Assembly (NCBI GenBank): GCA_037043015.1
Contig: CM073322.1
Span: 20,860,364-20,924,363, forward strand
Length of the DNA: 64,000 bases
Reading direction: 5' to 3'
Source: Bryum argenteum
Lineage: Eukaryota; Streptophyta; Bryopsida; Bryales; Bryaceae
The notes under the pieces: model-generated
The model's input: only the letters and a program-made list of their open reading frames with translations
The model's database searches: none
Told to the model about the DNA's origin: nothing
Translations under genes and position numbers: made by a program
Shown: positions 43,658 to 54,285 of the stretch, in pieces
How the letters are laid out: every line of letters starts with the position of its first letter
How positions within the stretch are numbered: the first letter of the stretch is position 1

Positions 43658-44962
43658 ATGGCTTTGTTGACAGGGCCCTTGTACACAGGAAGAAGAGGAG
43701 CTTCACCAGCAAGGGCGTCCCAGTCACAAGAACATGTAGTTTGGTATGGCGGAGAGAATGCCAACCAAGATGTTTGCATCCGCTTCGTTTGCGACACCAT
43801 CAACAACTACGAGGATGATGATGATGGTCGTACCTTAGCTCATTTGATGGTACATTCGCGTTGCTTGAAGACTTCCAGCACCTACTTTGCTATAGCTTTG
43901 AACAAGAGATGGACGTTGTCCAAGCGGAAGCGGAGCCCAGCGGATCTCACCTTCTATATCCATGGTGACATCCGGTTCTACACCGAGTGCATTTCGACAA
44001 TGTACAACCCAGTCATGGTTGGCTTTGAGAGTGTAGAATATAGTTTGCAGCTTTTGGCAGCGGCAACACACCTTGCATGTGATGATATCATCAGCTCCAT
44101 CTACCTTTACCTTGCGTCCGTGTTTCCGTGGTCCGATGAGGATGAGATAGAAATTCGGAGCTCTGTGTTCTCAGAAGAAGATTTTCCCCCAAGCCATGCC
44201 CACGATTTGCTTGAACGATTGATCGAGCGTCTAAGTAGAGGCAAGCTTCCTCCTCACATTCGCCCTCTCATGGGCTCATTCATCACGAGATTCATGGATC
44301 TAGGGGTGGAGTCATTTCGTTCCGATGCCTCGTCGTTTTCATCAAGGGAGTCTGCCACAAATGCCAAAGAGCTTTTGCATAATCTAGTGGTGACAGCCCG
44401 GGGGCAAGAACGGAACTCCACTCCTACGTTTGAGCAAGAGGCGGTGTCTGTAATCAATGAACAATACAAACTTGTGTTCGTGCGGGCCGAAGCTGAGGTT
44501 GAGGCATTCAACTTCATGGGGGATAATTCCAGGCTCTTAAACGCCGTGTGTATTATGCAACAAGGATTAGACATGTTCTCAGTCACAGGAATTACGGACG
44601 AAGCGATGAAGTGTTTTGCGCAGTATAAGTCGTTTTCAAAGCTTTTGGAAGATGCACTATCATGTGAGGATGAAGATGTGGATGTTATGATTGCCGTGGA
44701 CACATTTACATGTAGCGTTGTGAGGATCATGAACGACTTGTTGAGTAGAAATGTGCATCCTGAAGGCTCTGGTCTTGAAGCATTGTTGCTTAACTGGCTA
44801 CCGGTATTGAATTGGCTGCACAACAATGCCGATGAGGCTCTTGGGGGCATGACTACGGAGTTCCGTGAAGAGTGTGCCCAAGTGAAAAAGACTTTATTGT
44901 CTACTAGTTTTAGTGTTAGCTTTGAGGTCAAGAAATTCATTGACACAATACTTGCTCTATAA
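43658..44962 (+). CDS. BTB/POZ-domain protein, lineage-specific type
   Basis: One exon of 434 codons. The first about 30 residues are low in acid; residues about 35-150 resemble a BTB/POZ fold: DVCIRFVCDTINN (the D-V start of the domain), LMVHSRCLKTSSTYFAIAL (HSRCL-x-x-S-x-Y-F), YTECISTMY and SLQLLAAATHLACDDIISSI. The remainder (to 434) is helical, with LLERLIERLSR and a region up to KKFIDTILAL, but has no kelch, NPH3 or MATH part that I recognise. BTB proteins often act as substrate adaptors of CUL3 ubiquitin ligases; that role is inferred. The gene is intact and lies inside the 3.0-kb unit with terminal direct repeats, so the whole gene may have been copied or moved. Confidence 0.85.
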   Translation: MALLTGPLYTGRRGASPARASQSQEHVVWYGGENANQDVCIRFVCDTINNYEDDDDGRTLAHLMVHSRCLKTSSTYFAIALNKRWTLSKRKRSPADLTFYIHGDIRFYTECISTMYNPVMVGFESVEYSLQLLAAATHLACDDIISSIYLYLASVFPWSDEDEIEIRSSVFSEEDFPPSHAHDLLERLIERLSRGKLPPHIRPLMGSFITRFMDLGVESFRSDASSFSSRESATNAKELLHNLVVTARGQERNSTPTFEQEAVSVINEQYKLVFVRAEAEVEAFNFMGDNSRLLNAVCIMQQGLDMFSVTGITDEAMKCFAQYKSFSKLLEDALSCEDEDVDVMIAVDTFTCSVVRIMNDLLSRNVHPEGSGLEALLLNWLPVLNWLHNNADEALGGMTTEFREECAQVKKTLLSTSFSVSFEVKKFIDTILAL

Positions 44963-45142
44963 AAGGTTATCATAGTATTTGGGCATGCAGCTCTTTTGTA
45001 AGCCCACTCTTCAAAGGCTTCATTGTTGATATAAAGAACAATAGTGAAATGAAATGCACGTGATATTTGTGAACCTTTTAAGCATCTGTAATATATCAAA
45101 GTGACTCTTGGGAGAAATTTTTTATAGTTCAATGATATCATG

Positions 45143-45280
45143 ATTAAGATGCTTGAAAGCCACACAAAATAAGATGCTTGAAAGCCATGTTCACCCGATC
45201 CAACCTTTACTTATGGACCACAAAAGTAAAGGTAACAAACAATTATCCAACTTCTTCAGAGTGCCCATATGGGACCCAAT
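45143..45280. repeat. Right 138-bp direct repeat of the BTB unit
   Basis: Identical to 42279-42416, and followed at once by the second 19-bp flank. Confidence 0.95.
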
Positions 45281-45619
45281 CTATATGCCAATACAGGAGG
45301 CTTTGTCTCACACTACGGTTCCGCGCTGGAAGATGTCGTGGAGACTTGCCTCCTGTATCGAGACTTCTTGCTCAACCGCTCAACCAACCGCTCAATCAAG
45401 CAACCGCTTTATGAATGTTTTATAGTTTTAGGCAATCCAAGTTGAAGGTGCTCAACAGCACCTGTCCCACTAGCTCTTTTATATATAGAGACTAGTATAT
45501 ACATTTGTCCTTCGATCACAAAAAAAAAGATAATTTGAATAATTTGTGAGTAAGGTCCTCATTGTCCCGATGGTTAAGCTCTTTAATTTCTAGGCCCAAT
45601 TCCCTTGTTTATTATCCCA

Positions 45620-45925
45620 CTGCTTATCAAGAGCTAAAGCATGTCCCCCATTCCCTTGTTTCCGGTTCCTTCTCATATGCTCATAATTCTCCATCATTTG
45701 TTTCATTCTTCATGGTTCCCTATCTCCAAACTCCCCTCCTGGTTCCCATCTTTTGTTTTTGGTTTCCATTCGTTGCAGTTGTTTTCCATCCTCCAACTCT
45801 CCCTCTTGATTCCCATCATTCTTTCCCGCTTCCTATCATCCATTCCCAATTTCCATGATTTGTTCCAGCTTTCCATCATTTGTTTCTCAGTTTCCATTAT
45901 TTGTTTCCCGTTTCCATCCGAAAAC
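45620..45925. repeat. Degenerate TTCCCAT-type array, right of BTB unit
   Basis: Irregular repeats of TTTCCATCATTTGTT and GGTTCCCAT-like phrases, of the same character as 41640-42060. Confidence 0.65.
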
Positions 45926-45959
45926 AAAAATTATGTAGCATTTTTTTCTCACTAAAACA

Positions 45960-46400
45960 TTATGATCTCACAATCAATGAAGCTTCATGACTTAGATTTT
46001 GGTCCAAATGACCTACAACAAGTCTACTACAAGCTTGCACAATTGCGACATAAATTTATTTATTTATACTCCATCTATGGCATTTATTTTGGAATGTGTT
46101 TTGTGGCTAAAATACCCAAGGACGTATAGGGATGTCTAGGGATATCTAAATGTTCCCTTGATTGCCCAACCCATCTTAAGCCAATAAACACATTTTTGAA
46201 ATAGTGCTATAAATGAAGATGAAGCTTATCTCAATCTCAACGGTACAAATGTGTGGTAATCTTAATTATAAGTTATGTGGAACAAAATTTGAGTCATGAG
46301 GCCTCATAGATTATGAGATCATAATGTAATAATACTCAAAAGAGATTTTAAATTTTATCTTTCACACTTTAAAGAGAAAATGCTATCAAGAGATCGATTG
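45960..46400. repeat. Two copies of a dispersed repeat, opposite strands
   Basis: About 45960-46140 matches the family seen at 60361 (GATCTCACAATC, GACCTACAACAAGT, then AAGGACGTATAGGG). About 46260-46400 matches the copy at 10350-10470 in reverse orientation (TGAGGCCTCATAGATT, CACTTTAAAGAGAAAATG). Confidence 0.7.
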
Positions 46401-46467
46401 CAATGAAAACTCCACCAACTAGTACATTAATCACCTTCATCTCAATAACACCCTCAAATAAGGGAGG

Positions 46468-46493
46468 AAAAAAAAAAAAAAAAAAAAAAAAAA
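46468..46493. repeat. Poly(A) run
   Basis: About 26 consecutive A residues. It may mark the 3' end of a retroposed sequence, but no target duplication was found. Confidence 0.9.
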
Positions 46494-48860
46494 CATGAGA
46501 AATTCTTTTCTCAAAAATAATTGCCTTACAATGGTGAGAATTGCTTCAAAATGTACAAAACAAAAAACTCTTCAAAACCAAAATGCATGCGTTAATGAAG
46601 TGTCCTTTCGTAATGCTAATATCCTGATGGCCAACGGACAAGGGGAAATTAGAACAATACTACTTCCCCCTCTCGAGTGTGGACACTATAACTACGCTAG
46701 TTTCTAGCTAGTTACTAGTGCCTTGAAGATACTTGACATAATATTCCCCCAAAGGGCTTTGAGGTACCTATACAACAAGGTGTACGCTAGCAATATAGAG
46801 TTGCATGTCTTTCACATCTACCACATGTCCAAGTGGATATGGTGTCATTCTATCACGTAAACGAAATTAAGATTGGAATTTAACCCAAGAGACATGGTGG
46901 AAATTACATGTGGATGAGGAGGCAACTTCTTAATGATATTATTAGTAAAAGCTGTGTAAAAACATCATGGAAAATCCAATGAAAAAATATTTAAAATCAA
47001 ATTATTTGAAACTTCACTGTTGTTAAATTTCATCCTAAGATCATACTTTTTCATAAAAGACTAGATTGGATTTCACATGGATTTACTTGCAAGCATAAAA
47101 CATGCCCCATGTTTAAAAGTCCAAAATCAAAAGTTGTCTTCACTAAAATAAAATGCATGTCATAAATCCGTTCATTCTGGAATGGGTTTGCAGATTAAAA
47201 ATACTCACGACACAAGCTAGACTTGTTTTGGGACACAACCTAAGTGAGTTCATCAAACACAAACTTTGGATGAAGTTATGGCTCTTCAAAGTTTCACCTT
47301 GCCATCCAAAAATCTTATTTCTTGACATACACCGTGTTTATACGTTAAGGATTGAAATGATCATAAAAAAGTAACAAAGTAACAAAGTGCAAAGTATCTT
47401 CATGTTGGGAGTCAAATATTTGACATTTATAAATACCAACCTATAGAGCATTGAGTGAGTTTATTAACAAAGCATAAGGTCAAATGCTCAAGATTTCATC
47501 AGAATGCCAAATCCACACACTAGGGGCATTTAAAAAAGAATGTACATTCTAGGATCCATTTCCAAAATTCACAATGTATATTTTAGATTGTTTGGTTTTA
47601 CGCACACATGTGGCATCCACTTCCAAAATTCACAACGAATTCACGACAATCTCAAAATTCACAACCCTAATTGATCCAATCTCCTATACATTTTTTTCCT
47701 TGATTTGCCACTTCTAATGACATTACTGAGCATGACAGTCAAATACCACACAACGCCAACAACGGCTCATCAGGTGTACCTCAGGAGGAGGTACATTGTA
47801 GCTTCCAACTTGCATAGTGTTTACCCCGAGAGCGGTTAGTAGTCCCGCCATTGGTGTGATGACCTCCGCGCATACATCCAAGGACAGGTCGAACAAACAC
47901 TCTATTTACTAAATAGGTTGGAGTTTCTCTAGTTTAGCTTCCAACTTTGATTTTCAAGATACTCACAATGCACATTCTAGACTAATATGTTTCAAATACA
48001 CTACCTTTTCACTCCAAAATTTCAAGATTAACTTAAAATTCATGAGTCTAATCACTCCAATCTCCTACATGATTTACACATCTCCAATTTGAGCCGATTT
48101 GAGCCTCCTACATAATTTACATATCTCCGATTTGAGCCTCCTGCATTAGACGAAGGAGCAAGCAAGGAAGAGAGAGGTGAAGCACGTAAGGACGGCGGTG
48201 AAAGGAATCATCCATCGTCGCGATCGGGGCAGATCCAGTGCAGGAGAATCGAGAGTCCACTGTCAAATGGGAGTGGCTGCAAGTTGAAGTTCGAGGAAGT
48301 GCGACAGCCCTTGATTGAAACTGCATCTCGAAGGTACTACGTTGCTTTTTCTCATGTGGGTGGGGCCTGCATCCCAGCAGATCTGCTCTGCCGCAGGTAC
48401 CGCTTCCCTCTGTGGTGCGAAATCTTTGCATTTTACTTTTCGCTCATTATTCTCCTGCTTCATGGATCTCTCCACAAACCACTGAATCTTCCAACCAAAT
48501 AACCGAAACAAGCTACCGAATCTCCCCACCACTTGAACAAGCGCATTCAAGCCGCTATGCACACAATATGTGTACCTTTTTCTCTTTCTAAGAAACGACA
48601 ATTTCATATCATTGCAGGTATATCTGCATCCTTCAATGGTCACAAAACATTGCCGACCTAAAATGACCTGACTATGTAATGGATTAAGCTCAACTGATTA
48701 AGGTAATTGTGATGCGTGCTTCCCTCCAACTTTAGCCAGTGGGGGGCAAGGCTTCGGTTTCGCACGCTTCCTTGCACGCACCCACTTGCGGGTTATTGCG
48801 TGTTCCACCTCCCATGACAATGGCCTCTTGAATACTCTTTCTCCTCTTTCGATCCCCATT
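46494..48860. other. Intergenic, no gene recognised
   Basis: AT-rich with repeat fragments at about 47540-48110 related to 60750-60980 (TACATTRTAGCTTC, CCAATCTCCTAYA). The part at 48120-48440 is more GC-rich and has 70-126-codon frames on both strands, but none was recognised. Confidence 0.5.
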
Positions 48861-48861
48861 A

Positions 48862-48892
48862 ATCTCTCTCTCTCTCTTTCTCTCTTTCTCTC
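48862..48892 (+). promoter_or_regulatory. CT-rich leader tract of the protease gene
   Basis: A nearly pure CT run ends 43 bp before the ATG. Pyrimidine patches are common in plant core promoters and 5' leaders. Confidence 0.5.
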
Positions 48893-48935
48893 ACCCCAAT
48901 TCTAGGAATCTTTGTAGTCTCTCTGCTCTGCTCCG

Positions 48936-51411
48936 ATGGAGGCCATCGTTGCCGTTGTTGGCGTTGGTGCGAGATTGGTGCATCATCCTCCCGCATCTTT
49001 GCTTTCTCCTCGGAAGCAGGTGTTGCATCATCCTCCCGCGACTTTGCTTTCTCCTCGGAAGCAGGCGCGTCGTTGTCATCGAATTGTGGCTATGGCGAAG
49101 CCTAATTTGGCTCGCCATGTCTCGGGCCTTTCCAAGGGCCTGGCGTCCGGCGCAGCTGCTCTGGTGTTGCTGCAATCTTCGCAGTCGGCAGCACTCGCCG
49201 AGACGTTCACGATCACCTTCCCGGGCTCCCAAATTGGCGAGGTGAATGCGGTGCAGCGCACTTTGGTTGAGGCTTGGGGAATTGTGCGGGAGACTTACGT
49301 CGATCCCACTTTCAATAATCAAGGTTATGGCTCTCACCTTCGCCTTTTTTGTTCCCGTTCCTGCTTTCCTGCATCTTCTCTTAGTTTCTGATATTCTTTG
49401 TTTGAGCAGATTGGGATCTTAAGCTGCAAGAAGTGTTGGGAGAGACGCTCGCCCTCAAAACTTCCGACGCCGCTTACGCCAAGATTCGCACCATGCTTGC
49501 CACTTTGGAAGATCCGTTCACCCGGATTGTTAGCCCGCAGGTTCGTCTCCTTTTCTGTAATGTCGGATCCATTTTCTTAGCCACCGATCTATTGACATTT
49601 TTGGGTGTGCAGGAATATGCAAGCTTTCGCATCAACAATGAAGGTGCCTTGGAAGGCGTCGGCTTGCTCATCGGCTCCGACCGAGACTCCGGCCGATTGG
49701 TACGTAATCAGATGCACGGTTTCTGTTGGAATCCTTCTCTCTCATCACCGAGCATTTGGGTATGAAGCATCGGTAGTGAATTAGTAGTTTACATATGCAC
49801 CTTTAGAAGTTGAAGCTTGTGGATCCAGCCAGTTTACCATTCATCTCAAAATCTTGGTCGCTTCTTGATCTGTCTGATGGTACTCGACCTTTGGTTCAAG
49901 AAATGTTACTGCAGACCCTAACGAAAGGCTTGACGACTTTCAGATTGTGCTGTCTCCGATCGAGGGTGGACCTGCCCAGCGCGCTGGGATCGTGACTGGC
50001 GATGAAATTCTTCAAATTGACGGTAAGAAAATAGTAATGAAGCTGAAAAACCTATCTGTTTTCTGAAAATTTACTGACGCGGCTTGAAACTGCAGATGTG
50101 GCACTTGCCGGCATGAATAACGAGGAAGTCGCCACAAGACTTCGCGGTCGTGCTGGAACATCAGTCACTTTGAAAGTGCGCAGAGCTGTAAGTTTGATCC
50201 TTGGCTTGTCCCGGTATCTGAGGAATTGTCATTCGCAATAGAGAAGAGCAAGGTAAGGAAGCTTGACTTGGGAGGACTGAGGATTGCAGGGGCAGAAGCA
50301 GCAAGCTGTGTCCACCACACCTTCCGAGGTAACAGAAATCACGCTCCAGCGCGAAACAATAATGCTTTCCCCTGTCTATTCTGTGGTGATCAATCATACT
50401 GCACCTACCGGCCAGGATATCAAGACGGGCTATGTTCGTTTGTCCGCGTTCTCGCAGGTCTGCATTAGTTCCTTTCTATTCACAATCTTGTTTTCTTCCC
50501 GGCAATACGAGTTTCTTACAACCAACAAATCATGTCTTTTGAACAGAGTTTTGTTTTGCGGACAAATGTGTCGGAGAATCTGGTTAACGGTGGGTTGTTC
50601 TTGACAGAATGCTGCGGCTGATATGGAAAAAGCAATTTCTGAATTGGAAGAGGCAGGAGTGGATTCCTACATACTCGACCTACGCAACAATCCTGTACGT
50701 GTGTCATGAGCTCCTAGACTTCGAAGTTTTACCTTTCGGAAGATATGATCATCATCCTTCCATTGGAGCTCAACGTTGACGGTGCATGTGCAGGGCGGCC
50801 TAGTGAAAGCAGGTCTTGATGTAGCGCAGATGTGGCTGGATGGAAATGAGACTCTGGTGAACACCATCGACCGCAACGGCTTCACACAGCCTATCAATCT
50901 AGTGAATGGCCATGCACTTACTCGCGATCCCTTAGTGGTCCTCGTCAACGAAGGGAGCGCCAGCGCTAGTGAGATTCTTGCAGGAGCATTACATGACAAT
51001 GGGCGTGCAGTTCTTGTTGGCACTAAAACATACGGCAAGGGCAAAATACAGGTAAGACTTTTCGCAGTAAAAATTGCTACTGCAAGTAAACATGGTACAC
51101 CTAAACCTAAAACTAAAACTGGCGTTGAGTGCCATAGATTGCTTCTCGTCTTTGCCGTATGTAGCTAACACTAATCCTTTTTTGTGAGGATGCAGAGTGT
51201 GACAGAATTGCGGGATGGATCAGCACTGTTTGTGACAGTGGCCAAGTACTTGTCTCCTGCGCTTCATCAAATTGATCATGTTGGAATTGCTCCGGATGTG
51301 AAGTGCTCTCCCGATGAAGTCGTACCTATCTCCCAAACGTCTGCAGCTGTGCTTCCTTTGGACAGTGATTCGTGTATTATGACAGCTGAACAGCAGTTGG
51401 ATCTCCATTGA
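48936..51411 (+). CDS. CTPA: C-terminal processing protease, thylakoid-lumen type
   Basis: Nine exons: 48936-49323, 49410-49540, 49613-49699, 49944-50022, 50096-50187, 50290-50457, 50608-50694, 50794-51051 and 51196-51411, closing in phase at 501 codons. The leader is bipartite: a basic transit-like part with a 15-residue direct repeat (residues 14-43, [13 protein letters not shown] then [13 protein letters not shown]), then a hydrophobic stretch [11 protein letters not shown] ending in an ALA/E cleavage-like site near residue 88, as in lumen proteins. Next come a PDZ part ([32 protein letters not shown]) and the S41 catalytic domain, with the Ser of [11 protein letters not shown] and the Lys of [11 protein letters not shown]. 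The family trims the D1 protein of photosystem II or other lumen proteins; this copy looks closer to a CtpA/CtpB relative than I can resolve by eye. The fourth exon starts at 49944 to keep the frame. Confidence 0.92.
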
Positions 51412-53329
51412 GATCCCATTCATTCATTTGCTGACAACAACATTCCAACACTTTGGAACGATAATACTTGTGTAGATACTTCGTATATTGATCGGATTGC
51501 TAGCCAGTAAACATATACTTGTACATACTCATTCATTTGTTACCTCAGCTTAGCTTCTGCCCAGTCTTATTCTCTGGGACTTACATTTTTATGTACATTA
51601 CATTACATTGAGACTTTCATTGAAGTCTTTACCTGGCTTGTAACATTCTACCTAAATATGTGTTACCGTTTATCCTCTACTCTACCTTTTGTGTCATGTT
51701 ATGTCTGCATTGTAAGAGATGATTCTCTGTGTCATGAAACAGTGAAGATGCTCTGTATCTGGAGTCATTTCTATTAGTTTTTCAGAAATGAATGGTGATG
51801 CTTAACCCTAAAAGCTCAAGTTCTATCATTTACTCTCGAAACTGCGCTCTTTTAATGGAAGTTGAACTCTCAAATCATAACTTATTGAGGAATGTAGTCG
51901 TAGGATTTTAGTGACTAATTTGATCACCTACATGTATACTACACCTCGATTTTTAATTTCTTACGGTTTTCTATTATTCTAAGATAATTAGTTAATATCA
52001 CTTGTTGAGTGTCGTTTGTGTTGCTGAAGAAGTTGCTCTATATTTGCTATATTTACCAGTGATGCTTTTCCATATATACTGAACCTGGGTGAATAGCTTG
52101 GGTGAATGGAGACAAGGTCCTCTAGATCTTCGAGAACTCATAACGCAAAAAACTCTAATCAAAGTGAATGTAAATACCAAAGACGATATTTCTCAGAGAG
52201 ACGACTGTGTTCTCCTCAATTTCCGAAAACAAAGTCATACATAATTCACCAGTGTGAAGAGGAGAGCATTGAGAGCCTTCCGGGATCCAGAATTTGTACT
52301 GAACTACAGATCGCTGTGGCCATATCTGATTTCGGGATTAGATTGATGGGCCCCGGTGAGGGGCAGTCCAAAAAGTGGGGTATGCCGGTAAGTGTACCCA
52401 GCGCACGGTATTCTTTAGTAAAAGGCGAAAGAATAGTTCGCTCTGTGCTGTGCACCCGGCTCCGTACTCTGCATCAGTAAGGTGCAGGTTCTTATACGCA
52501 GCCAATGTGAATGAAAGCAGCAACCAGCATGGGATAAATGTAACCGAGTCTCTCGTACTTCTTCCCAGCATTGCATTTTTCATCACCTTCCCAACGAAGT
52601 TTCCATCACTCCGATCCTGACGCAGCTTGAGCATCCCCTCTTGACACTTGCAACATCTGGTTCTCTGTCAGCGCCATCCTGGTATCGACAGTCGCTGTTA
52701 CAAGCATACATCGAACATTCTTGCGACGTGATGCAGATAGCACTCTCAATTTAGATTTCTCGAGACTGCTCAGGACGTATGAGAATACCACTGGGACGAT
52801 TTGTACCCAGGGAATGTGAGCAATGTTTCCATGAGTCTGTCTGCAATTTCTGTTTGGTTAGGTAGGGGCCGCGCGAACGCGAGCCCCTGCTGCCACAAAT
52901 TATGACGTGTATGCCTCCCGTGGGAAGATACTACACTCACCCGGCCCGTAGTGCAATGGGACAGGTTCATGTAGGCCATCCACCTTCCTGATCATGGATT
53001 GACCCCGCCCAGGTAAGTACCTGGAGTGTCGCAATCGGGACATTTTGAATGCCATTGACAACTTGCGATCCGCCGAAAGTTATGGGACATTCACAAGGAC
53101 GGGTTGTTCGATCTGCACATTTCAACACCCAAAAACTCTACGGAAGAGATCGAGCAAATACTTCGGCAGTTTGTAGCATCTGGAGGGCTTGCAGATCATG
53201 CCTGTTGTGCACATCAATTTCCTTGACTATCAACTCAGCTCCCGAGGCTTCGATGCATCTGAACCAGATGTATCTGTATCTGATGTCATACTATCTCTTG
53301 GTACTAGAGGGTTCTTGAGATGATGGTCA
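51412..53329. other. Intergenic; GC-richer unidentified part 52.2-53.3 kb
   Basis: 3' flank of the protease gene, then a stretch (about 52200-53300) of higher GC with scattered frames on both strands, none of them recognised. It could be a decayed mobile element or a gene remnant. Confidence 0.45.
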
Positions 53330-53590
53330 AAACCATTGTGGTTGGAGCTTTCCTGATTGCGATAGTTTTTCCACTCCAAAGTGAAAAAGATGACTTTCCA
53401 ACAAATTTACAAGTATTTTCATCTTGCAATTTATGGGGCCTTGTGACTCCACATTTTATCTACACAATATATGATAAGTTGGCTGAAATTGTATTACAAG
53501 ATTGTACGGTTGAGATGTGAATATCTCAATTTTTGAATGCCCTTATGCCCATATGATGTTTCTAGAGTGATAAAACCACGGGACGTCTAG
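53330..53590. repeat. Dispersed repeat copy, TTAA-element right end
   Basis: Matches the family at 60290-60540 (CCAAAGTGAAAAAGATGA, CTTGCAATTTATGGGGCC). It ends GGGACGTCTAGGGGTTAT, close to a TTAA element terminus. The left end of this copy was not found. Confidence 0.6.
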
Positions 53591-53671
53591 GGGTTATTTT
53601 TTCAAAGTTGGGACATAAGAATTTTCTCATAAAAAAAATTTTAAAAAAATTTTAAAAAAAAACTTTTGCAA

Positions 53672-54200
53672 GGTAATTCCTAAAGGCCCAAGAGGTAGGA
53701 AGCTTCAACTTAACCCTAGAATGAGCACGTCAATGTATGAAAATTTAGATTTTTCATGAGGTAATCTAAAAAAAGTAATCGTAAGATTTTGTAGAGTACT
53801 AGTATAATGTTTTTGCAAATTCCTTTAAGAAGAATACAAATTATTTACTGCACAGATTGGAGATTGGAGATCCATGTATTTGATGATGAAGGTGCATATG
53901 GAAAAATTTGGGCAGCTGACTTTGAACAAGCATTACAATTTTTTTCAAAGTAAAAAAAAAGAGACCTTTCGCAAATTAGAGTTACCTATAGCATTTCTCC
54001 TCATCGTGAAGCATTGGACGTTCAAGAAATCATTTATGAGGCTTGAAGTGGGTGGAAGTACTGAAAAACTCAAAATCTTACGAATAAAATAGAAGACATG
54101 AGACTCATTTGGCAAGTTGAAAGTGAAGAGTTGCTTGGTGGGACCCTCCATGTGAATTTCATATACTAAACTAATAAGTGATCATTGATAAATACTATCA
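53672..54200. mobile_element. Partial copy of the 54286 TTAA element
   Basis: Starts TAATTCCTAAAGGCCCAAG. It shares with 54286 onward the phrases GGTAGGAAGCTT, ACCCTAGAA, GTAGAGTACTAGTAT/GTAGGATAGTAGTAT and GCAGCTGACTTTGA/GCAGCAGACTTTGA. It lacks a matching right end, so it is a truncated tandem or nested copy. Confidence 0.6.
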
Positions 54201-54285
54201 TTTTCATTTGACATATACATCATTGTAGATAGACTTTTGGTCATTGGAAATATTGGAAACTGACCAAGAGAATCATGGGTGATTC

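Larger units (their letters stand above)
42260..45299. mobile_element. 3.0-kb unit with terminal direct repeats carrying the BTB gene
   Basis: Two identical 138-bp direct repeats (42279-42416 and 45143-45280) bound a 3002-bp unit. Immediately outside are near-identical 19-bp flanks: 42260-42278 (CTATATTACAATACAGGAG) and 45281-45299 (CTATATGCCAATACAGGAG), 17 of 19 the same. This flank-repeat-interior-repeat-flank layout looks like an insertion with a target duplication. The repeats do not start TG or end CA, and no primer-binding site or polypurine tract was seen, so it is not a normal LTR element. The unit contains one intact BTB/POZ gene. Confidence 0.65.

Noticed and set aside
42279-45280. 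Reading the 138-bp repeats as LTRs of a small retrotransposon (TRIM)
   Set aside because: There are no TG/CA ends, no primer-binding site after the left repeat and no polypurine tract before the right one, so a standard LTR label is not supported.
46468-46493. Poly(A) run as the tail of a processed pseudogene
   Set aside because: No gene-like sequence precedes it and no target-site duplication was found.
48117-48643. 104- and 126-codon frames on the minus strand upstream of the protease gene
   Set aside because: No recognisable domain, no clear promoter or splice context, and the two frames overlap each other; left as unassigned intergenic sequence.
49860-49943. Earlier start of protease exon 4, after the AG at 49900 or 49914
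   Set aside because: Both would shift the frame relative to exon 3; only the acceptor before 49944 keeps the PDZ segment IVLSPIEGG in phase.
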